The notes under the pieces: generated by a model | Told to the model about the DNA's origin: nothing | The model's input: only the letters and a program-made list of their open reading frames with translations | Database searches by the model: none | Part shown: in pieces, positions 1 to 6,776 of the stretch | How positions within the stretch are numbered: the stretch's first letter is position 1 | How the letters are laid out: every line of letters begins with the position of its first letter | Assembly (NCBI GenBank): GCA_023391815.1 | Contig: JAEWAF010000010.1 | Coordinates: 1-7,176 of the forward strand | From: Pseudomonadota bacterium | GTDB taxonomy: Bacteria > Pseudomonadota > Gammaproteobacteria > Steroidobacterales > Steroidobacteraceae | DNA length: 7,176 nt | Direction: 5' to 3' | Translations under genes and position numbers: made by a program

Positions 1-341
1 GCATTGAAGAAGCGCACGTTGGCGTGCGTCGTCGGCACGTACGGATTCCAGGGATGAATCACGAGCGACACGCCGGTCGCCATCCATTGCGCATCGGCCA
101 GCTCCGGGCGTTGAGCAGTCGCGCTCGGCGGCAGGCGAGAGCCCATCACGTGGGAGAAGTTGACGCCGGCTTGCTCGAAGACCTTGCCGTTGCGTAACAC
201 TCGGCTGTCGCCGCCGCCGCCTTCGGAGCGGTTCCAGCGATCGCTGCTGAAGTTCGCGCCGCCGTCGATCTGCTCGAGGGCCGAGCAAATACGATCCTGC
301 AGTCCGCGCAGGTAGGCGAGAACGGCATCGGCGTCGACCAT
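1..341 (-). CDS. hemF: Oxygen-dependent coproporphyrinogen III oxidase, N-terminal part (partial)
   Basis: The gene runs off the left edge, so only the first 113 residues are visible. HemF converts coproporphyrinogen III to protoporphyrinogen IX in the cytoplasm by oxidative decarboxylation of two propionates, using O2, in haem synthesis. The visible part matches the family start: an N-terminal helix with LQDRICSALEQIDGG, then a glycine-rich stretch leading into SRVLRNGKVFEQAGVNFSHV (about residues 46-65), then ATAQRPELA and VSLVIHPWNPYVPTTHANVR near the edge. The last two are strongly conserved HemF segments. The ATG at 341 is chosen because a GGAG (350-353 on the minus strand) sits 8 nt upstream and the N-terminus lines up with E. 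coli HemF as I recall it. The 5' leader carries a perfect inverted repeat (363-386). The next gene upstream, topA, is on the same strand 269 bp away, so hemF may have its own promoter, but I could not identify one. Confidence 0.95.
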   Translation of the reverse strand, partial: MVDADAVLAYLRGLQDRICSALEQIDGGANFSSDRWNRSEGGGGDSRVLRNGKVFEQAGVNFSHVMGSRLPPSATAQRPELADAQWMATGVSLVIHPWNPYVPTTHANVRFFN

Positions 342-362
342 CGAGTCATCTCCATCAGGCAA

Positions 363-386
363 CCATGGCCATGATGCCGGCCATGG
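363..386. repeat. Perfect 8-bp inverted repeat in the hemF 5' leader
   Basis: CCATGGCC (363-370) and GGCCATGG (379-386) are perfect complements separated by 8 bp. On the minus strand the element lies about 10 nt upstream of the hemF GGAG. It could be an mRNA hairpin next to the ribosome binding site or an operator. The left arm also forms a 10-bp palindrome, CATGGCCATG (364-373). The repeat is seen directly; any regulatory role is inference. Confidence 0.5.
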
Positions 387-581
387 AGTTACTCAGGGAA
401 GTACCAAGCTTGCCGGCGCACATCGGCAGCGCCAACTCAGCATATCAAGCGCTGGTAGAGCCGAGTTCGCCGCGCTCGGACGTGGGCCGGAAGGCTTTGC
501 GACGTCGCGCTGGCGCAGACAGGCCAAGCGTGCCGGCATCCGCCGAGCTGGTCAGACGGCCGCGAACCGCGACGATAATTC

Positions 582-600
582 GCGAGCTCGAGCAGCTCGC
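582..600 (-). terminator. Hairpin just downstream of topA (possible 3' end structure)
   Basis: A 7-bp perfect stem (GCGAGCT at 582-588, AGCTCGC at 594-600) with a 5-nt loop begins 10 nt after the topA stop codon. A second inverted repeat follows in the direction of transcription (CGCGAA/TTCGCG, 561-566 and 579-584), partly overlapping the first. There is no T tract, so this is not a canonical intrinsic terminator. It may stabilise the 3' end or be chance in GC-rich DNA. Confidence 0.3.
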
Positions 601-610
601 CGAGGTCGAG

Positions 611-3160
611 TTACTTCGGCTTGGCGGGCGCTTTTTTCGCCGCCGCTTTAGCGGCCGGCTTGGCTGCGGTCTTGGCCGCCGCGCTCTTCGCGGCCGCCTT
701 TTTCGCCGGCGCTGAGCTCGGAGCCTTCGCTGTCTTCGCGGGCGTGCTCTTGCTCTTGGCCGCGGCCTTCACTGGCTTCTCGGCCGATTCCGCAGCGGGC
801 GCATCCGTCTTCGCGGCGGTCTTCTTCGCGAACCGACCGAAGCGGCCCTTGCCTCGCTCGGGCGCGGCCTTGAGCAGTTCGACGCACTCATCGAGAGTCA
901 GCGTTTTCGGATCGCGTTCCTTCGGAATCTTGGCGTTCTTCACCTTATCGGTGATGTACGGGCCGAAGCGGCCGTTCAACACCTGAATGCCCGCTTCCTC
1001 GAAATTCAGGATGGTGCGATTCGCGTCCAGCTCTTCCTTGGCCTTGATCAGCTCGAGCGCGCGCGGCAGCTCGATGGTGTACGGATCGTCGTCCTTGATG
1101 GACACGAACTTCTTCGCGCCATATTGAATGTAAGGACCGAACCGGCCGATGGCGACGCGGATCGAATGACCGTCGTCCATCTGCCCGATGGTTCGAGGCA
1201 GCGTGAACAACTCCAGCGCCTCGGGCAACGTGATGGTGTCCATGCGCTGCGTGGGCTTGAGGCTGGCGAACTTCGGCTTTTCTTCGTCGTCCTTGGTGCC
1301 CATCTGCACGAACGGGCCGTACTTGCCGTAGCGAACCGAGATCGGCTTGCCGCTGACCGGATCGTTGCCGAGCTCGCGAGCTTCGGAAACGTCCTCGCGC
1401 GTGACCGTTTCATCGACCACGTCGACGCGCTCTTTGAATTCGTTCCAGAAGCGCTCCAGCACCGGCACCCAGGCCTCGCGACCGTCGGCGATCTCGTCGA
1501 GGTCGTCCTCCATCTTGGCGGTGAACCCGTACTCGACGTAGTGATGGAAATTCCGCGTCAGGAATTTATTGACGATCTTGCCCAGATCCGTGGGCACGAA
1601 GCGCCGATTGACGAGTTCCGTATATTTCTTGTTCACCAGCGTGGAAATGATGCTGGCATAGGTCGAGGGTCGACCGATGCCGTGTTCTTCCAGCGCTTTG
1701 ACCAGGCTCGCTTCGGAGAAGCGCGGCGGCGGCTCGGTGAAATGCTGTTCGGGGCGCAGCGCCACCAGGGACACCTGATCGCCGATTTCCATCGGCGGCA
1801 GGATGCGATCGTTGTCGTCCTCGGGCGCGTCGTCCTGGCCTTCCTTATAAACGGCGATGTAGCCCGGCTTCACCAGCGTCGAGCCGTTCGCACGGAGCAC
1901 GGCGGTCGAGCCGTCGCGCTTGGCGCTCGTGCCGGGCACGAGATCGATGGCGACCGTGTCGTACACCGCCGGCTCCATCTGGCTGGCAACCGCGCGCTTC
2001 CAGATCAGGCTGTAGAGCTTGAACTGATCGGCGTCGATCTTGCCCGCGAGACGATCGGGCGTGATGGCAGCGGAGGTGGGACGGATCGCTTCGTGCGCTT
2101 CCTGCGCGTTCTTCGATTTCGTCTTGTAGGTGCGCGGCGCTTCGGGCACTGAATCGGCGCCGTATTCCTGCGCGATCACCTGGCGGATCTCGGCGACGGC
2201 TTCGTTCGCCAGATTGAGCGAGTCGGTACGCATATAAGTGATCAGACCGACGGCGCCTTCGCCGAAGTCCACACCTTCATACAGCTGCTGCGCCAGGCGC
2301 ATCGTGCGCTGAGCGCCGAAGCCGAGCTTGCGAGCGGACTCCTGTTGCAGCGTCGACGTCGTGAACGGCGGCGCCGGATTGCGCTTGCGCTGCTTCTTGT
2401 CGATGTTGGCGACGCTGAGCTTGCCGTTGGCGGCGCCTTCGATGGCGTTACGCACATCGTTGGCCTGCGCCTCGTTGGTCACCGTGAACTGTTCGACCTT
2501 CTCGCCGCGGAACTCGATCAGGCGCGCCGGGAATGTTTGCTTCGCTTTTTCGGCGTCGGCATCGATGGTCCAGTACTCGCGCGGCTTGAACGCGAGAATT
2601 TCTTCTTCGCGCTCGCAGATCATGCGCAGCGCCGGGCTCTGCACGCGGCCGGCGGAAGCGCCCGGCAGACCCGCCTTCTTCCACAGCAGCGGCGAAAGAT
2701 TGAAACCGACCAGATAATCGAGCGCGCGACGCGCCTGTTGCGCGTTCACCAGATCCTGCGAGATGTCGCGCGGCTGACCGATGGCCTCGCGAATCGCGTT
2801 CTTGGTGATCTCGTAGAACACCACGCGATGCACGTCCTTGCCGTCGAGCACGCCTTGTTCCTTGAGCAGCTCGGTGAGATGCCAGGAAATGGCTTCGCCC
2901 TCGCGGTCAGGGTCGGTCGCCAGGTACAGAGCGTCGGATTTCTTCAGCGCCCGGGCGATCGCCTGAACGTGCTTCTCGTTCTTGTCCAGGATCTGGTAGC
3001 GCATCGCGAATTTGCGCTTCGGATCGACGGCGCCTTCCTTCGGCACCAGGTCGCGGACGTGGCCATAGGAAGCGAGCACCTCGAAATTCTTCCCGAGGTA
3101 CTTCTTGATGGTTTTCGCCTTCGCAGGCGATTCCACGATGACTAGATTCTTCTGCTCCAT
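611..3160 (-). CDS. topA: DNA topoisomerase I (type IA), zinc-finger-free with Lys/Ala-rich tail
   Basis: The 849-residue protein relaxes negatively supercoiled DNA by cutting and passing a single strand. The Toprim domain lies at about 1-145, with VIVESPAKAKTI (catalytic Glu10) and the acidic triad D93, D95, E97 in ATDPDREGEAI. The catalytic tyrosine is Y309 in GLITYMRTDS, and GRPSTYASII is at about 496-505. The C-terminus has no tetracysteine zinc fingers; the only cysteines are C182 and C759. Instead there are topoisomerase C-terminal repeats built on (K/R)(Y/F)GP(F/Y) (about 611-618, 673-678, 731-736), a degenerate GRFGRF (772-777), and a basic tail. Residues 798-849 use only Lys, Ala, Ser, Thr and Pro, like histone H1-type tails and mycobacterial TopA tails. 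The ATG at 3160 fits the family N-terminus, but no Shine-Dalgarno precedes it. The ten bases before it are a T tract belonging to a terminator-like hairpin. It lies 61 bp downstream of smg. Confidence 0.97.
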   Translation of the reverse strand: MEQKNLVIVESPAKAKTIKKYLGKNFEVLASYGHVRDLVPKEGAVDPKRKFAMRYQILDKNEKHVQAIARALKKSDALYLATDPDREGEAISWHLTELLKEQGVLDGKDVHRVVFYEITKNAIREAIGQPRDISQDLVNAQQARRALDYLVGFNLSPLLWKKAGLPGASAGRVQSPALRMICEREEEILAFKPREYWTIDADAEKAKQTFPARLIEFRGEKVEQFTVTNEAQANDVRNAIEGAANGKLSVANIDKKQRKRNPAPPFTTSTLQQESARKLGFGAQRTMRLAQQLYEGVDFGEGAVGLITYMRTDSLNLANEAVAEIRQVIAQEYGADSVPEAPRTYKTKSKNAQEAHEAIRPTSAAITPDRLAGKIDADQFKLYSLIWKRAVASQMEPAVYDTVAIDLVPGTSAKRDGSTAVLRANGSTLVKPGYIAVYKEGQDDAPEDDNDRILPPMEIGDQVSLVALRPEQHFTEPPPRFSEASLVKALEEHGIGRPSTYASIISTLVNKKYTELVNRRFVPTDLGKIVNKFLTRNFHHYVEYGFTAKMEDDLDEIADGREAWVPVLERFWNEFKERVDVVDETVTREDVSEARELGNDPVSGKPISVRYGKYGPFVQMGTKDDEEKPKFASLKPTQRMDTITLPEALELFTLPRTIGQMDDGHSIRVAIGRFGPYIQYGAKKFVSIKDDDPYTIELPRALELIKAKEELDANRTILNFEEAGIQVLNGRFGPYITDKVKNAKIPKERDPKTLTLDECVELLKAAPERGKGRFGRFAKKTAAKTDAPAAESAEKPVKAAAKSKSTPAKTAKAPSSAPAKKAAAKSAAAKTAAKPAAKAAAKKAPAKPK

Positions 3161-3187
3161 AAAAAAAGAAACCGCGGTGGCCGCGGT
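3161..3187 (-). terminator. Intrinsic terminator or attenuator between smg and topA
   Basis: On the minus strand, ACCGCGG (3187-3181), a 3-nt loop CCA, and CCGCGGT (3177-3171) form a perfect 7-bp GC-rich stem followed by TTCTTTTTTT (3170-3161). This has the form of a Rho-independent terminator oriented with smg. The T tract ends exactly at the topA ATG (3160-3158), so any message carrying topA from upstream must read through it and would present a hairpin plus U tract at the start codon. The structure is seen directly; attenuation is inference. Confidence 0.75.
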
Positions 3188-3221
3188 GCTGCTGAAAATT
3201 GCGTCGGTTGAACGCCGCTCT

Positions 3222-3701
3222 TCAGTGCACCACTTGCAGACGGTTATCGAATACCAAGTCCTCCATCCGCAGGTAGGCGCTCTGTTGGCCGGGCTGGCTG
3301 AACAGCACCATGAGCACCACCCACTTCACCTGTTCAATGTCGATCTGTTGCACGTCGAGCGCCAGCAGACGGTCGATGACCAGCTCACGCTGCGCCGGGC
3401 TGATGATGCCGATGTTTTCGAGGTACAGGATGTACCCCCGGCATTCGGTGTCGAGCCGGGCCTGTTCACGCGCATCGAAGACGCGAATCGCTCGCGACCC
3501 CGGCACCGCGCCGGCGCGGTTCGGATCGGCCGACAGCTGCTCGAGCCACTCGAGCGCTCGGCCCACTTCTCGTTCGGAAAATCCAGCGCGCTCCAGTTCG
3601 TCCCGGAGAGTGTCGCGGTCGGGTTCGGGGGCGCAGTCCAGATCGGCGTCGAAGTAATTCTCGAAGAGATAGATCAGGATATCGAGAACGCTTTCCTTCA
3701 T
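3222..3701 (-). CDS. smg: Smg family protein (DUF494)
   Basis: The 159-residue acidic, helical protein has the usual Smg length and start, MKESVLDILIYLFENYF. Typical segments include FSEREVGRALEWLEQL (about 41-56), the RGYILYLENIGII stretch, the LVIDRLLALD helix and VKWVVLMVLFSQPG near the C-terminus. No enzymatic motif, signal peptide or convincing membrane helix is visible. The molecular role of the family is unknown to me. Its genes commonly sit beside dprA and topA in gammaproteobacteria, as here. The ATG overlaps the dprA stop as ATGA (3698-3701), which suggests translational coupling. An AAGG lies 7 nt upstream of the ATG and supports the start. A terminator-like hairpin follows 34 bp after the stop. 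Confidence 0.93.
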   Translation of the reverse strand: MKESVLDILIYLFENYFDADLDCAPEPDRDTLRDELERAGFSEREVGRALEWLEQLSADPNRAGAVPGSRAIRVFDAREQARLDTECRGYILYLENIGIISPAQRELVIDRLLALDVQQIDIEQVKWVVLMVLFSQPGQQSAYLRMEDLVFDNRLQVVH

Positions 3702-4747
3702 TTCGCTGCCTTAGTGTCGAAAGGACCTCGGCCGCTTTCGACGAGACTATTCGCGCGCCGGGCATACCGCCCGCCAGGGCAGGCGTCGATGCGCGCCTCC
3801 AGTTCGAGGATCAGCAGCATGGACGCTACCTCGTCGGCCTTGAGGCCGGTGCGTGCGATCAAATCATCGACACTGGCCGGCTCGAAGCCGAGCGCATCTA
3901 ACAGGATTTCATACCCTTTGTCCAATGCCGGGGGTAAAACTGCTGTGCTTTCAGCGGTTTTCGTCGCGGCCGGGGCGAATGGGGCGAATGCGGCCGCCAG
4001 CGGCCCAAGCTCGGCGAATATATCCTCGGCGGTTTCCACCAGCTGCGCGCCCTCGCGGAGCAATTTGTGGCAACCGCGCGAGAGTGGATTATGAATAGAA
4101 CCGGGAATCGCAAAGACCTCCCGACCTTGCTCCGCGGCCAGCCGTGCTGTGATCAACGAGCCGCTCCGCACCGCAGCCTCCACCACCAACGTGCCCAGTG
4201 ACAATCCACTGATAATGCGATTGCGCCGGGGAAAGTTGCTTCTGCTCGCCGGCGTGCCCAAGGGGAATTCGCTGACCAGCGCGCCGCCGGATGCGATTTC
4301 CTCCGACAGCCAAGCATTGGCGCGAGGGTAGTCGATATCAAGTCCCGTGCCGCACACAGCGATGGTCCGTCCGCCTCCCTCGAGCGCGCCTCGGTGAGCA
4401 GCCGTGTCGATGCCGATGGCGAGCCCGCTGGTAATGGTCAGCCCCGATTGCGCCAGATGAGAAGCGAACCGGCGGGCTACGTCATAGCCGGTTTGAGTGG
4501 GATTGCGGGAGCCGACGATCGCGAGTTGCGGCAGTCTCAATACATCGGGATCGCCACGCACCAGCAGTCCCGGTGGAGCATCGGGCGAGTTGGCCAGCAG
4601 CGGCGGATAGCCAGGCGAGCCGAGAGCAAGAAAGTGATGCGCTGGATGGTCGAGCCAGCGCAAATGTCGTGCGTAGAGTTGCTCGTGGGACTCGGCGTCG
4701 AAACCGGGCACCCGCGCGATCGCCAGCCATTTCTTGAGCTCTTCCAT
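3698..4747 (-). CDS. dprA: DNA-processing protein DprA (RecA loader), short N-terminal domain
   Basis: The 349-residue cytoplasmic protein binds incoming single-stranded DNA and helps load RecA during natural transformation. The Rossmann-fold core runs from about 60 to 240, with AIVGSR (76-81), TSGLAIGIDTAAHRGAL (106-122), GTGLDIDYPRAN (133-144), NFPRRNRIISGLS (171-183) and RSGSLITA through EVFAIPGSI (194-218). A linker rich in Ala and Pro (about 250-272) leads to a C-terminal winged-helix domain (about 275-331) ending in ACPGGRYARR. The N-terminus is odd: WLAIARVPGF is followed almost at once by RWLDHPAHHFLAL. The GSR motif is at residue 79, roughly 35 residues earlier than in E. coli DprA as I recall it, so most of the SAM-like domain seems absent. 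An in-frame TAA lies 12 bases before the ATG with no start codon between, so the start cannot be moved upstream. The ribosome binding site is weak. It lies 33 bp after the LysM gene. Confidence 0.95.
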   Translation of the reverse strand: MEELKKWLAIARVPGFDAESHEQLYARHLRWLDHPAHHFLALGSPGYPPLLANSPDAPPGLLVRGDPDVLRLPQLAIVGSRNPTQTGYDVARRFASHLAQSGLTITSGLAIGIDTAAHRGALEGGGRTIAVCGTGLDIDYPRANAWLSEEIASGGALVSEFPLGTPASRSNFPRRNRIISGLSLGTLVVEAAVRSGSLITARLAAEQGREVFAIPGSIHNPLSRGCHKLLREGAQLVETAEDIFAELGPLAAAFAPFAPAATKTAESTAVLPPALDKGYEILLDALGFEPASVDDLIARTGLKADEVASMLLILELEARIDACPGGRYARRANSLVESGRGPFDTKAAK

Positions 4748-4780
4748 GAGCTCACGAAGTTACCCTCGGCGCGAGCGCGC

Positions 4781-5941
4781 TTATGGGTTTTTAGCGCGGT
4801 CGCCCTGACGAATTTCGTGGGTCGTTTCCATCACGAGCGCGTAGCTCAAGTTCTCGAACGATTTGAACACCATGAGCGCGCCGGCGCGCTCGTCCGGCAG
4901 TTGCACGTTGTTGCCGAACCCGGATCGACGGCTAGTGCGACGAGCGGCCAGTCCGCCTTCCTTGAACGTGTCGCGCACGATGCCGCCGCGCTGATACACA
5001 GCGAGGATGTGCCCGGGCTCGAGGCCCGCGGCCAAGCCGCGATTCAGCGCGACGACTTGGTACTGACCCATTACCGTGTGACTGCGCACAGCGATGATGC
5101 TCGCATCGATGTCCGAGGAAGGCGCGTGCGGAACGAAGTCCACATTCACCTCCACTGACTCCGGAAACACCTTGTCGCCTTGCAGGACTTCGCGCGTCGA
5201 ATCGGTCATCACCAGTTTGGCCGGATCGCCTTCGGTGGCCACCGGGCCGGAACCGACGTACATGCCCGAGTAACCGAGCAGCGAGTTGTTGTCTGGATCG
5301 CGCAGCTCTTCTTCGACGTGAATGACGCTGTAGCGCGCCTCGACCGGTGCATCGCTGATGCCCCGTGCGTACACCTCATTACCGATCGCGCCGATCATGT
5401 GCGAGTCACGCATCGCGACCACATAGGGCGCGGTCTTCACCTGATCCTTGGTCAGCAGGGTCGGCCGGCCCATGAAGCTGGCGATGATGTCGTAGGGAAT
5501 CGCGGTGATGGCCTGGCTCAGCGGTGAGCGCCGCACTTCAGGCGACAGGCGCGTGCCGCCGCGACCGCCTTCCACGGTTTCGCCGCCGCGCTGAGCGACC
5601 GTCAGACGAGGCTGACCGTCGATGTAGACGAGCTTCAGTATGTCGCCCGGATAGATCAGGTGAGGGTTGGCGATCTGCGGGTTCACATACCAGATTTCCG
5701 GCCAGTACCAGGGCTCCTTCAGGAACACCTTGGAAATGTCCCAGAGCGTGTCGCCGGTCTTCACCACATATTGATCGGGGGCATCGGCCGCGAGCGGAAT
5801 GTTGCTTCCGGAACCGACGGTCTGGGCCGGGCCGTCCTGGGCCAGAGTGCTCGGCGGGGCCAGCAGGCCCGCGGTAACGGTCAGGCCGGCGACCAGGCTC
5901 AGCAGGATCGCCGGACGAAGTGCCAGATTCGCAGTTTTCAT
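4781..5941 (-). CDS. Exported LysM-domain peptidoglycan-binding protein
   Basis: The product is 386 residues from the ATG at 5941, or 389 from a TTG at 5950. GGGAG on the minus strand lies only 4 nt before the TTG but 13 nt before the ATG, so the start is uncertain; an in-frame TGA lies upstream of both. A signal peptide is evident: MKTANLALRP, a hydrophobic stretch AILLSLVAGLTVTAGLLA, and probable cleavage near STLA/QDG. Numbered from the TTG, one LysM domain spans about 60-107, beginning YVVKTGDTLWDIS, with an insert WYWPEIWYVNP. A Gly/Arg-rich linker (about 120-142) follows. The remaining region has no domain I can name; it ends in ALMVFKSFENLSYALVMET and a short RQGDRAKNP, resembling C-terminal portions of LysM proteins found next to dprA. 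It presumably sits in the periplasm bound to peptidoglycan. Members occur between def and dprA in other gammaproteobacteria, but I know no defined function. Confidence 0.9.
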   Translation of the reverse strand: MKTANLALRPAILLSLVAGLTVTAGLLAPPSTLAQDGPAQTVGSGSNIPLAADAPDQYVVKTGDTLWDISKVFLKEPWYWPEIWYVNPQIANPHLIYPGDILKLVYIDGQPRLTVAQRGGETVEGGRGGTRLSPEVRRSPLSQAITAIPYDIIASFMGRPTLLTKDQVKTAPYVVAMRDSHMIGAIGNEVYARGISDAPVEARYSVIHVEEELRDPDNNSLLGYSGMYVGSGPVATEGDPAKLVMTDSTREVLQGDKVFPESVEVNVDFVPHAPSSDIDASIIAVRSHTVMGQYQVVALNRGLAAGLEPGHILAVYQRGGIVRDTFKEGGLAARRTSRRSGFGNNVQLPDERAGALMVFKSFENLSYALVMETTHEIRQGDRAKNP

Positions 5942-6010
5942 GCGCTTCAACGAGCTCCCATTAGATCCGAAGAACCGCCACCGCCGGGGTGTCCGTCAGC
6001 GCGCTAAGGC

Positions 6011-6016
6011 ATTGTA
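6011..6016 (-). promoter_or_regulatory. Candidate -10 element for the LysM-dprA-smg operon
   Basis: TACAAT on the minus strand matches the sigma-70 -10 consensus at five of six bases. It would start a transcript near 6004 and leave a leader of about 55-60 nt. No good -35 is seen at 16-18 bp spacing (hexamers there read like CGATTG or CCGATT), so an activator may be needed or the match may be chance. Confidence 0.3.
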
Positions 6017-6049
6017 CGGGCGCGCAAAAACCCAATCGGGGCCGACATT

Positions 6050-6071
6050 AAGTTCAACAGTGGCCGAACTT
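6050..6071. repeat. Inverted repeat upstream of the LysM promoter candidate
   Basis: AAGTTC (6050-6055) and GAACTT (6066-6071) are perfect complements with a 10-bp spacer, giving about 16 bp between half-site centres. This is the geometry of a dimeric regulator site, and it lies about 34-55 bp upstream of the candidate -10. The function is inferred and the arms are short. Confidence 0.3.
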
Positions 6072-6204
6072 TAGCAGCAACATTGCAACGAGTGCAGAAA
6101 TGGGGCTCCAGCCCGCGACGTGGTTCTCATTCCTGCCCGATGCGTGCCGTCTATGGCAGTCTTAGCCACGAGGGGCTTGTGTCCGGCCGATTCGACTGCA
6201 CACT

Positions 6205-6226
6205 AGGGGCCAAGTCTCCCCCTTTT
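6205..6226 (+). promoter_or_regulatory. Weak hairpin with T run before the def start
   Basis: AGGGG (6205-6209) can pair with CCCCT (6219-6223) around a 9-nt loop, and TTTT (6223-6226) follows. The structure ends 13 nt before the ATG, where a ribosome binding site would be expected. With only five pairs it is a marginal prediction. It would hide or replace the usual initiation signals of def. Confidence 0.25.
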
Positions 6227-6239
6227 GACGTTTTCGAAC

Positions 6240-6776
6240 ATGGCACTACTTCCGATTCTCGAATTCCCCGATCCGCGTCTGCGCACCAAGGCGCAGCCCG
6301 TGGAACAGGTGGATGCGGCCCTGCGAAAGCTGATCGACGACATGTTCGAGACCATGTACGCGGCCCCCGGCATCGGCCTGGCGGCGACCCAGGTGAATGT
6401 TCACAAGCGGCTGCTGGTCATCGACATCAGCGAGAAGCGCAATGAGCGCCTCACGCTGATCAACCCGGAGATCGTCAGTCATAGCGGCATGGAGGAGACC
6501 GAGGAGGGCTGTCTGTCGGTTCCCGGCATCTACGAGAAGGTCAAACGCGCCGACCGCATTCGCGTGCGGGCGCTGGATCGCGACGGCAACCAGTTCGAGC
6601 TCGATGCCGACGGCCTGCTGGCCGTGTGCATTCAGCATGAGATGGATCACCTCGAAGGCAAGCTGTTCGTCGATTACCTGTCCGATCTGAAGCGCACGCG
6701 CATTCGTAAGAAGCTGGAGAAGGACCGCAAGGAAAAGGCCGCCGATGCGGCTCGCGGGCGGAGCAAGGCGCTCTAA
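6240..6776 (+). CDS. def: Peptide deformylase
   Basis: The 178-residue protein removes the formyl group from the N-terminal methionine of nascent proteins at the ribosome, using a bound metal (usually Fe2+). All three family motifs are intact: GIGLAATQ (44-51), EGCLS (89-93, metal ligand C91) and QHEMDH (132-137, ligands H133 and H137, catalytic E134). The N-terminus MALLPILEFPDPRLR matches the family, so the ATG at 6240 is preferred over an in-frame TTG at 6225, which would add five residues. No clear Shine-Dalgarno is visible before either start; the nearest purine run, AGGGG, is about 30 nt upstream. The C-terminal helix is long and basic (KKLEKDRKEKAADAARGRSKAL). In related genomes fmt follows directly. 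Here the stop is followed by 400 bp of repeats with no fmt start in view. Confidence 0.97.
   Translation: MALLPILEFPDPRLRTKAQPVEQVDAALRKLIDDMFETMYAAPGIGLAATQVNVHKRLLVIDISEKRNERLTLINPEIVSHSGMEETEEGCLSVPGIYEKVKRADRIRVRALDRDGNQFELDADGLLAVCIQHEMDHLEGKLFVDYLSDLKRTRIRKKLEKDRKEKAADAARGRSKAL

Larger units (their letters stand above)
342..610. other. Non-coding gap between topA and hemF
   Basis: No convincing gene lies here. The plus-strand reading frame from 365 runs on into the antisense of the topA lysine-rich tail and looks like a composition artefact. The gap holds the hemF ribosome binding site (350-353), a perfect inverted repeat (363-386), and two inverted repeats just after the topA stop (561-584 and 582-600). 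In related genomes tsaC/yrdC often lies between topA and hemF; I see no TsaC-like peptide in any frame. No strong sigma-70 promoter for hemF is evident. Confidence 0.6.
5951..6239. other. Divergent intergenic region between the LysM gene and def
   Basis: No supported gene lies here. A plus-strand reading frame starting at 6083 runs into def in another frame and resembles nothing known. The region must hold promoters for both directions. The best element is a TACAAT on the minus strand (6011-6016) for the LysM gene. A 6-bp inverted repeat lies at 6050-6071. On the def side only poor matches are visible, for example TTGTGT at 6177 with a weak -10 near 6199. A short hairpin with TTTT lies just before def (6205-6226). 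Confidence 0.6.

Noticed and set aside
365..715. Plus-strand frame between hemF and topA
   Set aside because: About a third is the antisense of the topA Lys/Ala tail (Arg/Phe-rich), and the rest has no recognisable motif or ribosome binding site.
1124..2152. Long plus-strand reading frame opposite topA
   Set aside because: It lies wholly antisense to a well-supported topA coding sequence, has no family resemblance, and is expected from GC-rich codon use.
3105..4094. Plus-strand reading frame spanning the topA start, smg and dprA
   Set aside because: It crosses three clear minus-strand genes and the terminator, and its composition is that of antisense translation.
5941..5960. Tiny upstream reading frame ATG GGA GCT CGT TGA before the LysM start
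   Set aside because: It is only four codons and its ATG lies within the ribosome binding region; there is no evidence it is translated.
6083..6445. Plus-strand frame starting upstream of def
   Set aside because: It continues into def in another frame, has no ribosome binding site, and resembles no protein I know.
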